A stretch of DNA of 22,613 nt from Actinomycetota bacterium (GTDB lineage Bacteria; Actinomycetota; Thermoleophilia; Gaiellales; Gaiellaceae): assembly GCA_005885565.1 (NCBI GenBank), contig VAXK01000119.1, positions 1 through 22,613 of the forward strand. The letters run 5' to 3'. A program made the translations under genes and the position numbers. Every line of letters begins with the position of its first letter. The stretch's first letter is position 1. The notes beneath the pieces were generated by a model. It saw only the letters and a program-made list of their open reading frames with translations, ran no database searches and had not been told where the DNA came from. Positions 13,989 through 20,678 of this stretch are shown here, piece by piece.

Positions 13989-15022
13989 GCGAGCGCCCAC
14001 GGTTGCGGGTGGCGGTGCTGATGGGCGGCCGCTCGAGCGAGCACCCGATCTCGCTCGCGTCCGGCCGCTCGGTGCTCGAGGCGCTCGACCCCGACCGGTA
14101 CGACGCCGTCTCGATCGGGATCGGCCGCGACGGACGCTGGGAGCTCGTCGCCGGCTCGAACGGCGCGCTGTCGGCGGCCTCCGTGGCCGAGACGCTGCCC
14201 GTCCCGACGAAGGCCGCCTCGGCCCCGGCCAAGCTCGGCGAGGTGGACGTCGTCCTGCCGATCCTGCACGGCCCCTTCGGCGAGGACGGGACCGTGCAGG
14301 GGTTGCTCGAGCTCGCCGGAGTGCCGTACGTCGGCGCCGACGTGAAGGCCTCGTCGCTCTGCATGGACAAGGACCTGTTCAAGGCGGTCATGCGCGACGC
14401 GGGGATCCCGGTGACGCGGAACATCACGCTCCGCCCGGGCGACGCCGTCGAGAATCCCTTCGGCTACCCGGTGTTCGTCAAGCCGGCGCGGCTCGGCTCC
14501 TCGGTCGGCATCTCGAAGGTGCGCGAGGAGGCCGAGCTCGAGGCGGCCGTCGAGCTCGCGCGCCGACACGACGAGAAGGTGCTCGTCGAGGAGTTCGTGC
14601 CCGGCGTCGAGATCGAGGTGGGCGTGCTCGGGAACCGCAACCCGGTCGCCTCGCTCGCCGGCCAGGTCGTCTCGCACTTCAACGACTGGTACGACTACTC
14701 GTCCAAGTACGACGAGGGCGGCTCCGACCTGCTCGTCCCGCCGCCGACCCTGACCGCGGAGCAGTGCGAGGGCGCCCAGCGGCTCGCCGTCGAGGCCTTC
14801 GTCGCCACCGACTGCGAGGGGATGGCGCGGGTCGACTTCTTCGTCCGCGAGCCGGAGGGCGAGGTGATAGTGAACGAGCTGAACACGATCCCGGGCTTCA
14901 CGGCGACGAGCTTCTACGCCCGGCTCTTCGAGGCCTCCGGGATCCCGTACCGCGAGCTCCTCGACCGCCTCGTGGAGCTCGCCCTCGAGCGGCACGAGCG
15001 CAAGGCTCGCCTCAAGTACTAG
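13985..15022 (+). CDS. ddl: D-alanine--D-alanine ligase
   Basis: 345 residues of an ATP-grasp ligase that joins two D-alanines for peptidoglycan precursor. Visible marks: N-terminal VLMGGRSSEH, LHGPFGEDGTVQGLLELAGVPYVG, the CMDKD segment, ATP-grasp lysine and loop VFVKPARLGSSVGI, YDYSSKYDEGGSDLL, and the Mg-binding NELNTIPGFT. HPISLASG replaces the commoner HEVSLxSA. Length is normal. The GTG start at 13985 overlaps the pknB TGA (GTGA), which ties precursor synthesis to the kinase cluster by translation; mycobacterial ddl lies elsewhere. The gene ends seven bases before a convergent gene. A D-Ala-D-Lac specificity is not suggested, as the Tyr of the YDY motif is kept. Confidence 0.96.
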   Translation: MSERPRLRVAVLMGGRSSEHPISLASGRSVLEALDPDRYDAVSIGIGRDGRWELVAGSNGALSAASVAETLPVPTKAASAPAKLGEVDVVLPILHGPFGEDGTVQGLLELAGVPYVGADVKASSLCMDKDLFKAVMRDAGIPVTRNITLRPGDAVENPFGYPVFVKPARLGSSVGISKVREEAELEAAVELARRHDEKVLVEEFVPGVEIEVGVLGNRNPVASLAGQVVSHFNDWYDYSSKYDEGGSDLLVPPPTLTAEQCEGAQRLAVEAFVATDCEGMARVDFFVREPEGEVIVNELNTIPGFTATSFYARLFEASGIPYRELLDRLVELALERHERKARLKY

Positions 15023-15029
15023 CGACCGC

Positions 15030-15383
15030 CTATCTCACCCACTGCGGCGGGAAGTCCCCGAACGTGACCTCGCGACGGATGCGGGCCCGCGAGCTCTCGA
15101 AGAAGCGCCACGTGTGAGTCAGCGTTCCCCTCTCCGGTGCTCCCTGCCCCCGAAAGGCACGCGCGTTCCAGGCCTCGACGAAGGAGACAACGATCACGCG
15201 GCCGCGGCGCCTGACGGCGGTTCGACAACAGCCGGAGATCCGTGCGACCACGGGCCCTCCGCGCGGGATCCGGCACCTCGCCTGGCCCGGATGCCGCGGA
15301 AAGGGAGAGAGGATGCCGCTCGTCTCGCGGGCGACGGCGATCGCTGTCGCGGAGTCCGGGCCGGGCCGACCCTGCGAGCCCAC
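15030..15383 (-). CDS. Small probable secreted protein, unknown function
   Basis: 117 residues from the only standard start (GTG 15383), not assigned to a family. Third codon positions are GC-rich and the C-terminal half has protein-like content: VIVVSFVEAWNARAF, GTLTHTWRFFES and EVTFGDFPPQWVR. Just upstream in the same frame lies RRLVSALLIAALVAVGSQG, a textbook signal-peptide core, but no ATG, GTG or TTG precedes it; the frame opens after TGA at 15426-15428. The true start may be CTG at 15419. Alternatively, removing one A after the GTG near 15428 would give GTG AGG CGT CTG and a complete signal peptide. It overlaps or abuts the kinase stop, so both are likely co-transcribed. It ends convergent to ddl. 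Confidence 0.55.
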   Translation of the reverse strand: MGSQGRPGPDSATAIAVARETSGILSPFPRHPGQARCRIPRGGPVVARISGCCRTAVRRRGRVIVVSFVEAWNARAFRGQGAPERGTLTHTWRFFESSRARIRREVTFGDFPPQWVR

Positions 15384-15411
15384 AGCTACAAGGGCGGCAA
15401 TCAGAAGGGCG

Positions 15412-16830
15412 CTAACCAGACGCCTTCACCTCGTTCACGTGCGCGACGCCCTCAAGCTTCGTGATCCAGACGACGTAGTAGCGCTCCGCAGGGCCGCTTA
15501 CGCGGAACTTCGTCATCGAGCCGACCACCTTCGGCGGCGACACCGCCGAGAACGACCCCGACTCCGACGAGCCGGCCTCGATGCGCGCCGTGAATCCAGG
15601 CGTGTCGCTCCTCACCGTCACCCGAGTGACCGGCTCCGCCTCGGGCGCGGCCAGCACGAGGCCGACACCCGGCTTCGTGAACGAGTCGTAGTGCTCCGTC
15701 GTCCAGTACGTACCGAGGTTCCCGTCGGTCGCCTTGCTCACGTCTTCGTTGTGCTCGGCGTGGTCGCCGTACGGGTCCCACGATCCGACGCCCGTCAGGC
15801 GAACCGGCCGCGACGGCGCGGAGTGGTGGGACGACCGCTTCGCGCCGTCGCCGCTCAAGCGGTGCAGCAGCAGCGCCGCGACGGCGAGCGCGAGCAGCAC
15901 GAGGCCGAGGACGACGAGCCCGCTCGGGAGCAGTCGTCGCCTGCCCGCACGCACCACCGGCGGCCGGCGCACGAGCGTGACGTCCGCGTCCGGATCCGAC
16001 CGCGAGCCGAGCTCCGCGAGACAGGCCTGGAGCTCCGCGGCGAACGCGTCCATCGTAAGGAACCGCGCCGGCGGATCCTTCTCGAGCGCCCGGTCGACAG
16101 CGTGGGCGACGCGCACCGGCACGTCGGGCCGCACGTCGAGCAGGCTCGGCGGCGGCTCGCTCACGTGCTGCATCGCCACGGCCACGAAGCTCTCGCCGGG
16201 GAACGGGACCTCGCCGGTCAGGAGCTCGAAGAGGACGACGCCGAGCGAGTAGACGTCGGTCGTCCGGTCGACGGGCTGCCCGCTCGCCTGCTCCGGCGCG
16301 ATGTAGTTCGAGGTGCCGAGGACGGCGCCCGACTGGGTCACGCCCTGGACGTCGAGCGAGCGGGCGATGCCGAAGTCGGTCACCTTCGCGCGGCCGTCTC
16401 CGTTCAGGATCACGTTCTGCGGCTTGACGTCGCGGTGGACGAGGCCGTGCTCGTGCGCGAAGGCGAGCCCGCGCGCGACCTGGATCGCGATCTCGAGCGC
16501 GCGCGCGACCGGCAGCCGGCCCTCTTCGTCGAGGACCTCCTTGAGCGTTCGCCCCTCGACGAGCTCGAAGACGATGAACTGGCGGCCCTCGTCCTCGCCC
16601 CGGTCGAGGATGGTGACGATGTTCGGGTGCGAGAGCGACGCGACCGCACGCGCCTCGCGGCGAAAGCGCTCGACATACTGGTCGTCGTCGGTGAAGTGCG
16701 GGTGCAGGACCTTGAGGGCGACCCGCCGCTCGAGCAGCGTGTCCCGCGCCTTGAAGACGCTCGACATGCCGCCCGAGCCGACGAGCTCCTCGAGCTCGTA
16801 GCGCCCGGCGACGATCTCCCCCACCACCAT
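15412..16830 (-). CDS. Ser/Thr kinase with one TM helix and discoidin-like ectodomain
   Basis: 472 residues. Intact kinase domain (11-270): VGSGGMSSV, Lys40 in VALKVL, HRDVKPQN (His132-Asp134), DFG 152-154, GTSNYIAPEQ; the activation loop keeps Thr165 and Ser167. A basic stretch and a membrane helix (about 303-323) lead to an outer domain of about 125 residues: GSWDPYGDHAEHNED, ATDGNLGTYWTTEHYDSF, GVGLVL, then beta strands to HVNEVKAS. This pattern, with the DG...T.W core, is that of galactose-binding/F5-8-type-C folds and recalls the C-terminal domain of actinobacterial MurJ/MviN. A cell-wall carbohydrate ligand is inference. ATG at 16830 is used. It faces the PASTA-kinase cluster from the other strand and has its own leader with an inverted repeat. 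Confidence 0.92.
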   Translation of the reverse strand: MVVGEIVAGRYELEELVGSGGMSSVFKARDTLLERRVALKVLHPHFTDDDQYVERFRREARAVASLSHPNIVTILDRGEDEGRQFIVFELVEGRTLKEVLDEEGRLPVARALEIAIQVARGLAFAHEHGLVHRDVKPQNVILNGDGRAKVTDFGIARSLDVQGVTQSGAVLGTSNYIAPEQASGQPVDRTTDVYSLGVVLFELLTGEVPFPGESFVAVAMQHVSEPPPSLLDVRPDVPVRVAHAVDRALEKDPPARFLTMDAFAAELQACLAELGSRSDPDADVTLVRRPPVVRAGRRRLLPSGLVVLGLVLLALAVAALLLHRLSGDGAKRSSHHSAPSRPVRLTGVGSWDPYGDHAEHNEDVSKATDGNLGTYWTTEHYDSFTKPGVGLVLAAPEAEPVTRVTVRSDTPGFTARIEAGSSESGSFSAVSPPKVVGSMTKFRVSGPAERYYVVWITKLEGVAHVNEVKASG

Positions 16831-16851
16831 GGGGCTTGATTTTCCCGAAGA

Positions 16852-16890
16852 CGACCCGCTTTAGGCGCATCTAGCGAGTCCAGCGGGTCG
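16852..16890 (-). promoter_or_regulatory. Leader inverted repeat upstream of the kinase at 15412-16830
   Basis: CGACCCGCT (16852-16860) and AGCGGGTCG (16882-16890) are perfect nine-base inverses 21 bases apart, starting 22 bases before the kinase ATG. A ten-base palindrome CGACCGGTCG (16889-16898) adjoins it. They could form a leader stem or bind a dimeric regulator. No promoter boxes are clear. Confidence 0.4.
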
Positions 16891-16906
16891 ACCGGTCGTT
16901 TCAGAC

Positions 16907-16930
16907 GGACGCGCGGAGTACCGCGCGTCC
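16907..16930 (-). terminator. Strong hairpin downstream of the aminotransferase
   Basis: GGACGCGCGG (16907-16916) and CCGCGCGTCC (16921-16930) form a perfect ten-base stem with an AGTA loop, 28 bases after the aminotransferase stop. There is no T-run, as is common in high-GC actinobacteria, so it is a likely rather than certain terminator. Confidence 0.6.
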
Positions 16931-16937
16931 TGATGTC

Positions 16938-16957
16938 GGCGCCGCCGAGCCGGCGCC
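16938..16957 (-). terminator. Second hairpin abutting the aminotransferase stop
   Basis: GGCGCCG (16938-16944) and CGGCGCC (16951-16957) pair around CCGAGC, ending exactly at the TAG stop (16958-16960). Together with the neighbouring stem it makes a tandem hairpin, a plausible terminator or RNA-stabilising end. Confidence 0.5.
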
Positions 16958-18241
16958 CTAGCCCAGAGAGGTCTCGAGCGCCTGCTCCCAGACGTCGAGG
17001 GCCTCGTCGAGCTCCGCGTCGGTCACGACGAGCGGACACAGCACGCGGATGCAGTTCGAGTAGATCCCGGACTTGAGCAAAAGCAAGCCGCGGGCCGCGG
17101 CGGCCTCCGTGACCGCGCTCGCGAGCTCGGGCGCCGGCCGCTTCGTCTCGCGGTCCTCGACGAGCTCGATCGCGAGCATCGCGCCGAGCCCCCGCACGTC
17201 GCCGATCGCGGGGAAGCGGTCCTGCCAGCGCACCATCCGCTCGCGCATCGTCTCGCCGATCGCGGACGCGCGCTCGGCCAGACCCTCCTCCTCGACGACG
17301 TCGAGGACGGCGAGCGCCGCCGCCTGCGCGACCGGGTTGCCGACGTACGTGCCGCCGATCGCCGAGTCGCCGGGCGCGTCCATGATCTCTGCGCGGCCGA
17401 TCACACCCGAGAGCGGCAGCCCGGCGGCGATCGACTTCGCGACCGCCATCAGGTCGGGCTCGACACCGTAGTGCTCGATTGCCCACATGCGGCCCGTGCG
17501 CCCGAATCCCGTCTGCACCTCGTCGACGACGAGCACGATGCCGTTCTCGTCGCAGATCCGGCGCACGCCGCGCAGGAACTCGCGCGGGGCGACGACGAAG
17601 CCGCCCTCGCCCTGGACGGGCTCGATCACGATCGCGGCGACCTGCTCGGCGGCAACCTGCGTCACGAGCGCGCGCTCGAGGTCGCCGAGCGCCTCGGCGG
17701 CTGTCGGGCCGCGGTAGTCCTGGGCAAAGGGCACGCGATAGACCTCCGTCGAGGTGAGGCTCACCGAGAGGAGCGTCCGTCCGTGGAAGCCGCCCTCGAA
17801 GGCGATCACGGCCGGCCGCCTCGTGTACGCACGCGCGAACTTGACGGCGTTCTCGATCGCCTCCGTCCCGGCGTTGAAGAACGCGGCGCGGGTCTCGCCG
17901 CCGATCGGCGCGAGCTTCGTCAGCCGCTCCGCCAGGGTGACGTAGACCTCGTAGGGCACGATCGTGAAGTCCGTGTGGCTGAAGCGCTCGAGCTGCTCCT
18001 GCGCGGCCGCGACGACCCGCGGATGCGAGTGGCCGACGTTGAGGCAGCCCACGCCGCCGGTGAAGTCGAGGAACGTGTTCCCGTCGACGTCGGTGACGAG
18101 CGCGCCGCGCCCCTCCTGGATGACGACCGGCAGGTAGATCGAGAGCGGCTCCGCGACGACGCGCTCCTTGCGCGCCAGGATCTCGCGCGAGCGAGGCCCC
18201 GGAATCTCCGTCCGGAGGTCGATCGCACGAGTCGCCGCCAC
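16958..18241 (-). CDS. gabT: 4-aminobutyrate aminotransferase-like class III aminotransferase, with apparent 13-residue gap
   Basis: 427 residues of a PLP-dependent class III aminotransferase, which moves the amino group of 4-aminobutyrate to 2-oxoglutarate. Marks: FNAGTEAIENAVK (122-134), FHGRT (152-156), EPVQGEGGF (207-215), VVDEVQTGFGRTG with Asp240, PLP lysine Lys269 in AVAKSIAAGLPLSG, and GTYVGNP. HTDFTIVPYEVYV fits the GABA-specific subgroup. Between SLTS (161-164) and TEVYR the usual KxxPYxxGxG segment is missing: E. coli GabT has about 13 more residues there. The frame is kept, but the loss is in a conserved loop near the active site, so activity is uncertain. The start is GTG at 18241; later starts would cut the conserved N-terminus. 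It is followed by two hairpins. Confidence 0.9.
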   Translation of the reverse strand: MAATRAIDLRTEIPGPRSREILARKERVVAEPLSIYLPVVIQEGRGALVTDVDGNTFLDFTGGVGCLNVGHSHPRVVAAAQEQLERFSHTDFTIVPYEVYVTLAERLTKLAPIGGETRAAFFNAGTEAIENAVKFARAYTRRPAVIAFEGGFHGRTLLSVSLTSTEVYRVPFAQDYRGPTAAEALGDLERALVTQVAAEQVAAIVIEPVQGEGGFVVAPREFLRGVRRICDENGIVLVVDEVQTGFGRTGRMWAIEHYGVEPDLMAVAKSIAAGLPLSGVIGRAEIMDAPGDSAIGGTYVGNPVAQAAALAVLDVVEEEGLAERASAIGETMRERMVRWQDRFPAIGDVRGLGAMLAIELVEDRETKRPAPELASAVTEAAAARGLLLLKSGIYSNCIRVLCPLVVTDAELDEALDVWEQALETSLG

Positions 18242-18303
18242 GGCGCGGACACTACCGCAGCGGGCGGCGGGCTGGATAGGTGAATAGCGAGGTTGCAGCC
18301 ACG

Positions 18304-18326
18304 CTGAGCGGCACGGCCGTGCTCAG
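18304..18326 (-). terminator. Bulged hairpin over the dCTP deaminase stop
   Basis: CTGAG (18304-18308) pairs with CTCAG (18322-18326), with inner CAC/GTG around GGCC and a CGG bulge; the 12-base palindrome GCACGGCCGTGC lies inside. It overlaps the stop at 18323-18325. There is no T-run. The remaining bases 18242-18303 must hold the aminotransferase promoter, which I cannot define. Confidence 0.4.
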
Positions 18327-19633
18327 ACTCGGCTGCGCGAGCCCACCTTCGCCCTTACCGGCGGTGTATCCGGGAGCGTGAGTTGACCTACCGGGCCTTG
18401 CGAGGCGAAGTGCTTGCTGAGAGTCAGCTTTTGGTCCTGATACGTCGATCCGATCCCTTGTCCATAAACAAGCTCCGTCTCTTCTACAAGGCGCTCGAAG
18501 ATCAGCCGGCAGAGCCGCTGACCGTGCTCGACAACAAACGAAACGTCTCTCGCGCGAACCTCGAGCGTCGCACGGCTTCCATCCGGCCAGCCCACTGGAC
18601 TGAATCCGAACCCCGGATCGAAGAAGCCCGCATAGTGGGTTCGGAGCTCGCCTGCGGTCGGGTCGTACGCAGCCATCTCGGCCGCCGTGACAGGCGAGAT
18701 GCTCACGCTCTCGCGAGAGAGCAGGAGGTAGAACTCCTCCGGTTCGAGGATCAGGTTCCCGTTCGGAAGCGCACGAACTGGCTCCCAGAACTCGTCCCAC
18801 GAGTATCTCCCGGTGACAGAGAGGTCCAGGACCCGACTGTTTCGAGCGGCGCGGTATCCCACGTGTCCATGAACGTCGGGAGTTAGATCGAGACTCAAAA
18901 AGAGACCATCGGCAAGATCGAGATCCGTGCTCGAAACCTGCTTTCCCTCACTGAACAGGATCGGTCGCTCGATGTGCAGCTTTGCTAAGGCGCTATCGGA
19001 GTAGCGCGCCGTCCCAAAGTCGCCCGCGACCAGCCGGAGTTGGTTGAGCGACAGCCCCTCCCTGACGCGGATGATGAACGACCGTGGCACCACTTCCAGG
19101 AAGAGAGGGCCTCGGTAGCCAAGCGGTAGCTCATCAAAGCGTGAGTTGTTGTCGGACACGACTCGCGTGAACACATCGAGGCGGCCGATCGAACTCTTCG
19201 GATTCGCCTTCCCTCGAAGGGACTCCGGGAGAGCGAGCTCCTCTCGAAGCGGGATGAGATACGCCCGGTTCCGCTCGAGGATCGCCCCCTCAGCGATATC
19301 GAACTCTTCGAGCACGTAGTCGGCCAGCTTTTCCTCGACACGGGACTCTCGATCTGGGAGGAAGCTGCAGAGGAGCCGATAAGCCTTCGCCCCGAGAGTG
19401 AGATCAAGGCTCGCAGGCTGAAGCTGATCGGGTTTCAGAGCGGGAGATCGAATCCACCCCCGGTGGATCGCGTGCATGAGAAGTTGTGATGGGAGAACGC
19501 CTGGCTGCCAATTCCTCGGGTCAGTTCCGACAGCACCTTGGGCTGCTTCACCCTCCGCGTTAGAGATCGCCTCTCCCTGATGGGCTAGGTCAGCAACCGA
19601 AGCAGTGAGCACATCTGCTGCGCCGTCCGCCAC
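18323..19633 (-). CDS. dcd: Long-form 2'-deoxycytidine 5'-triphosphate deaminase
   Basis: 436 residues, the double-domain DCD family (Pfam DCD_C type, usually about 360 residues) that turns dCTP into dUTP for dTTP synthesis. Domain 1: GVLPSQLL, QLQPASLDLTLG, and NPKSSIGRLDVF (Ser147-Ser148-Arg151) with Glu180 in GPLFLEVVPRS, the equivalents of the E. coli Dcd catalytic set. Domain 2: HYAGFFDPGFG (333-343) and ATLEVR (355-360), a second dUTPase-like fold. About 45 residues precede GVLPSQLL with no known domain; GTG 19633 or GTG 19612 are the only starts. GC is lower than in neighbours: 35 and 37 G+C in the 60-base stretches 19141-19200 and 19321-19380. This suggests arrival by transfer. Confidence 0.9.
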   Translation of the reverse strand: MADGAADVLTASVADLAHQGEAISNAEGEAAQGAVGTDPRNWQPGVLPSQLLMHAIHRGWIRSPALKPDQLQPASLDLTLGAKAYRLLCSFLPDRESRVEEKLADYVLEEFDIAEGAILERNRAYLIPLREELALPESLRGKANPKSSIGRLDVFTRVVSDNNSRFDELPLGYRGPLFLEVVPRSFIIRVREGLSLNQLRLVAGDFGTARYSDSALAKLHIERPILFSEGKQVSSTDLDLADGLFLSLDLTPDVHGHVGYRAARNSRVLDLSVTGRYSWDEFWEPVRALPNGNLILEPEEFYLLLSRESVSISPVTAAEMAAYDPTAGELRTHYAGFFDPGFGFSPVGWPDGSRATLEVRARDVSFVVEHGQRLCRLIFERLVEETELVYGQGIGSTYQDQKLTLSKHFASQGPVGQLTLPDTPPVRAKVGSRSRV

Positions 19634-19752
19634 CCTCGCGAGTCTAGCCGTCGAACAAGCCGGAGAGTCCTCATCCCCGCGCCAGCGGCGCCGTATCCCG
19701 CGGCTGCCTCTGGCTCGCGGTCTATGAGCTGAACACGACTAGGATCGTTCCC
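19634..19752. promoter_or_regulatory. Divergent intergenic region between dcd and the SDR gene
   Basis: 119 bases must hold two promoters. GCGCC/GGCGC around AGC (19679-19691) forms a small hairpin. TAGGAT at about 19739 could be a -10 for the rightward gene, but no matching -35 is seen. Confidence 0.35.
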
Positions 19753-20643
19753 GTGACGGTCCTCGTCACCGGCGGCACGGGCTTCGTCGGAAGCGGGATC
19801 GTGCATGCGCTCCGGGCCGAGAACCGCGAGGTGAGATGCCTCGTCCGCGACCGGCGGAAGGCGTCCCGCCTCGCGAGCTGGGGCTGCGAGCTCGTCGAGG
19901 GCGACGTGACGGACGCGGCCAGCCTGCGCCGCGCCGTCGAGGGCTGTGACCGCGTGATCCATCTCGTCGCCATCCGCTCGGGCAGCCGGCGCGACTTCGA
20001 GCGGATCATGGAGCAGGCGACGCGCGACCTCGTCGCGGCCGCGCGCGAGGCAGGCGTCGGCCGCTTCGTCCTGATGAGCGCGCTCGGCACGACGGCGGAG
20101 ACGAAGGACCTCGTCCCCTACTACCACGCCAAGTGGGACATGGAGCAGACGGTCGAGGGCTCGGGGCTCGAGCACGTGATCTTCCGGCCGAGCTTCGTCT
20201 TCGCCGAGGAGGGCGGCGCGCTCGGCGAGTTCAAGCGCGTCGTGAAGCTCGCGCCGGTGACGCCGGTCGTCGGCTCGGGAGAACAGCGGATCCAGCCGAT
20301 CTGGCGCGACGACGTCGCCGCCTACTTCGTACTGGCGCTCGACCTCCCCGAGGCGGCCAATCGCACCTTCGAGCTCGGCGGGCCCGACATCGTCTCGTGG
20401 GACGAATTCTGGCGCCGCCTGCGCCGCGCGCTCGGCATCCGTCGGCGCCCACTCGTCCACGTTCCGGTCGCGGCGATGCGCGTGCAGGCGACGCTGCTCG
20501 AGGTGCTGCCGAACCCGCCGCTGACGCGCGATCTCCTGAAGATGCTCCTCGCAGGCGACAACGTCGTCTCCGACACGGCCGCCGTGGACACCTTCAAGCT
20601 CCCGCTCGTCCCGCTCGACGAGCAGCTCCGCCGCGCGACGTAG
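19753..20643 (+). CDS. NDUFA9-like atypical short-chain dehydrogenase/reductase
   Basis: 296 residues. The N-terminal Rossmann motif TGGTGFVG (6-13) binds NAD(P); DVTD (51-54) and the MSALGT strand follow. YxxxK is present as Tyr123-Lys127 (YYHAK). FRPSFVFAE and the C-terminal QPIWRDDVAAYFVLAL are typical of the NDUFA9/complex-I-like atypical SDR group, whose bacterial members are poorly characterised; roles in isoprenoid or quinone metabolism and NADH binding have been proposed for relatives. The start GTG 19753 places the Rossmann strand at residue 1, as usual. The MMPL gene follows after 35 bases on the same strand and may be in the same transcript. Confidence 0.87.
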   Translation: MTVLVTGGTGFVGSGIVHALRAENREVRCLVRDRRKASRLASWGCELVEGDVTDAASLRRAVEGCDRVIHLVAIRSGSRRDFERIMEQATRDLVAAAREAGVGRFVLMSALGTTAETKDLVPYYHAKWDMEQTVEGSGLEHVIFRPSFVFAEEGGALGEFKRVVKLAPVTPVVGSGEQRIQPIWRDDVAAYFVLALDLPEAANRTFELGGPDIVSWDEFWRRLRRALGIRRRPLVHVPVAAMRVQATLLEVLPNPPLTRDLLKMLLAGDNVVSDTAAVDTFKLPLVPLDEQLRRAT

Positions 20644-20678
20644 TTGTCGTAAGCGGGCCGGAGTGTCACATTGGAGCG

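Noticed and set aside
12060..14000. Long open frame (646 codons) on the minus strand across pknB
   Set aside because: It is antisense to a gene with complete kinase and PASTA motifs, and its product is a low-complexity Arg/Asp/Val-rich string. High GC removes stop codons from such frames.
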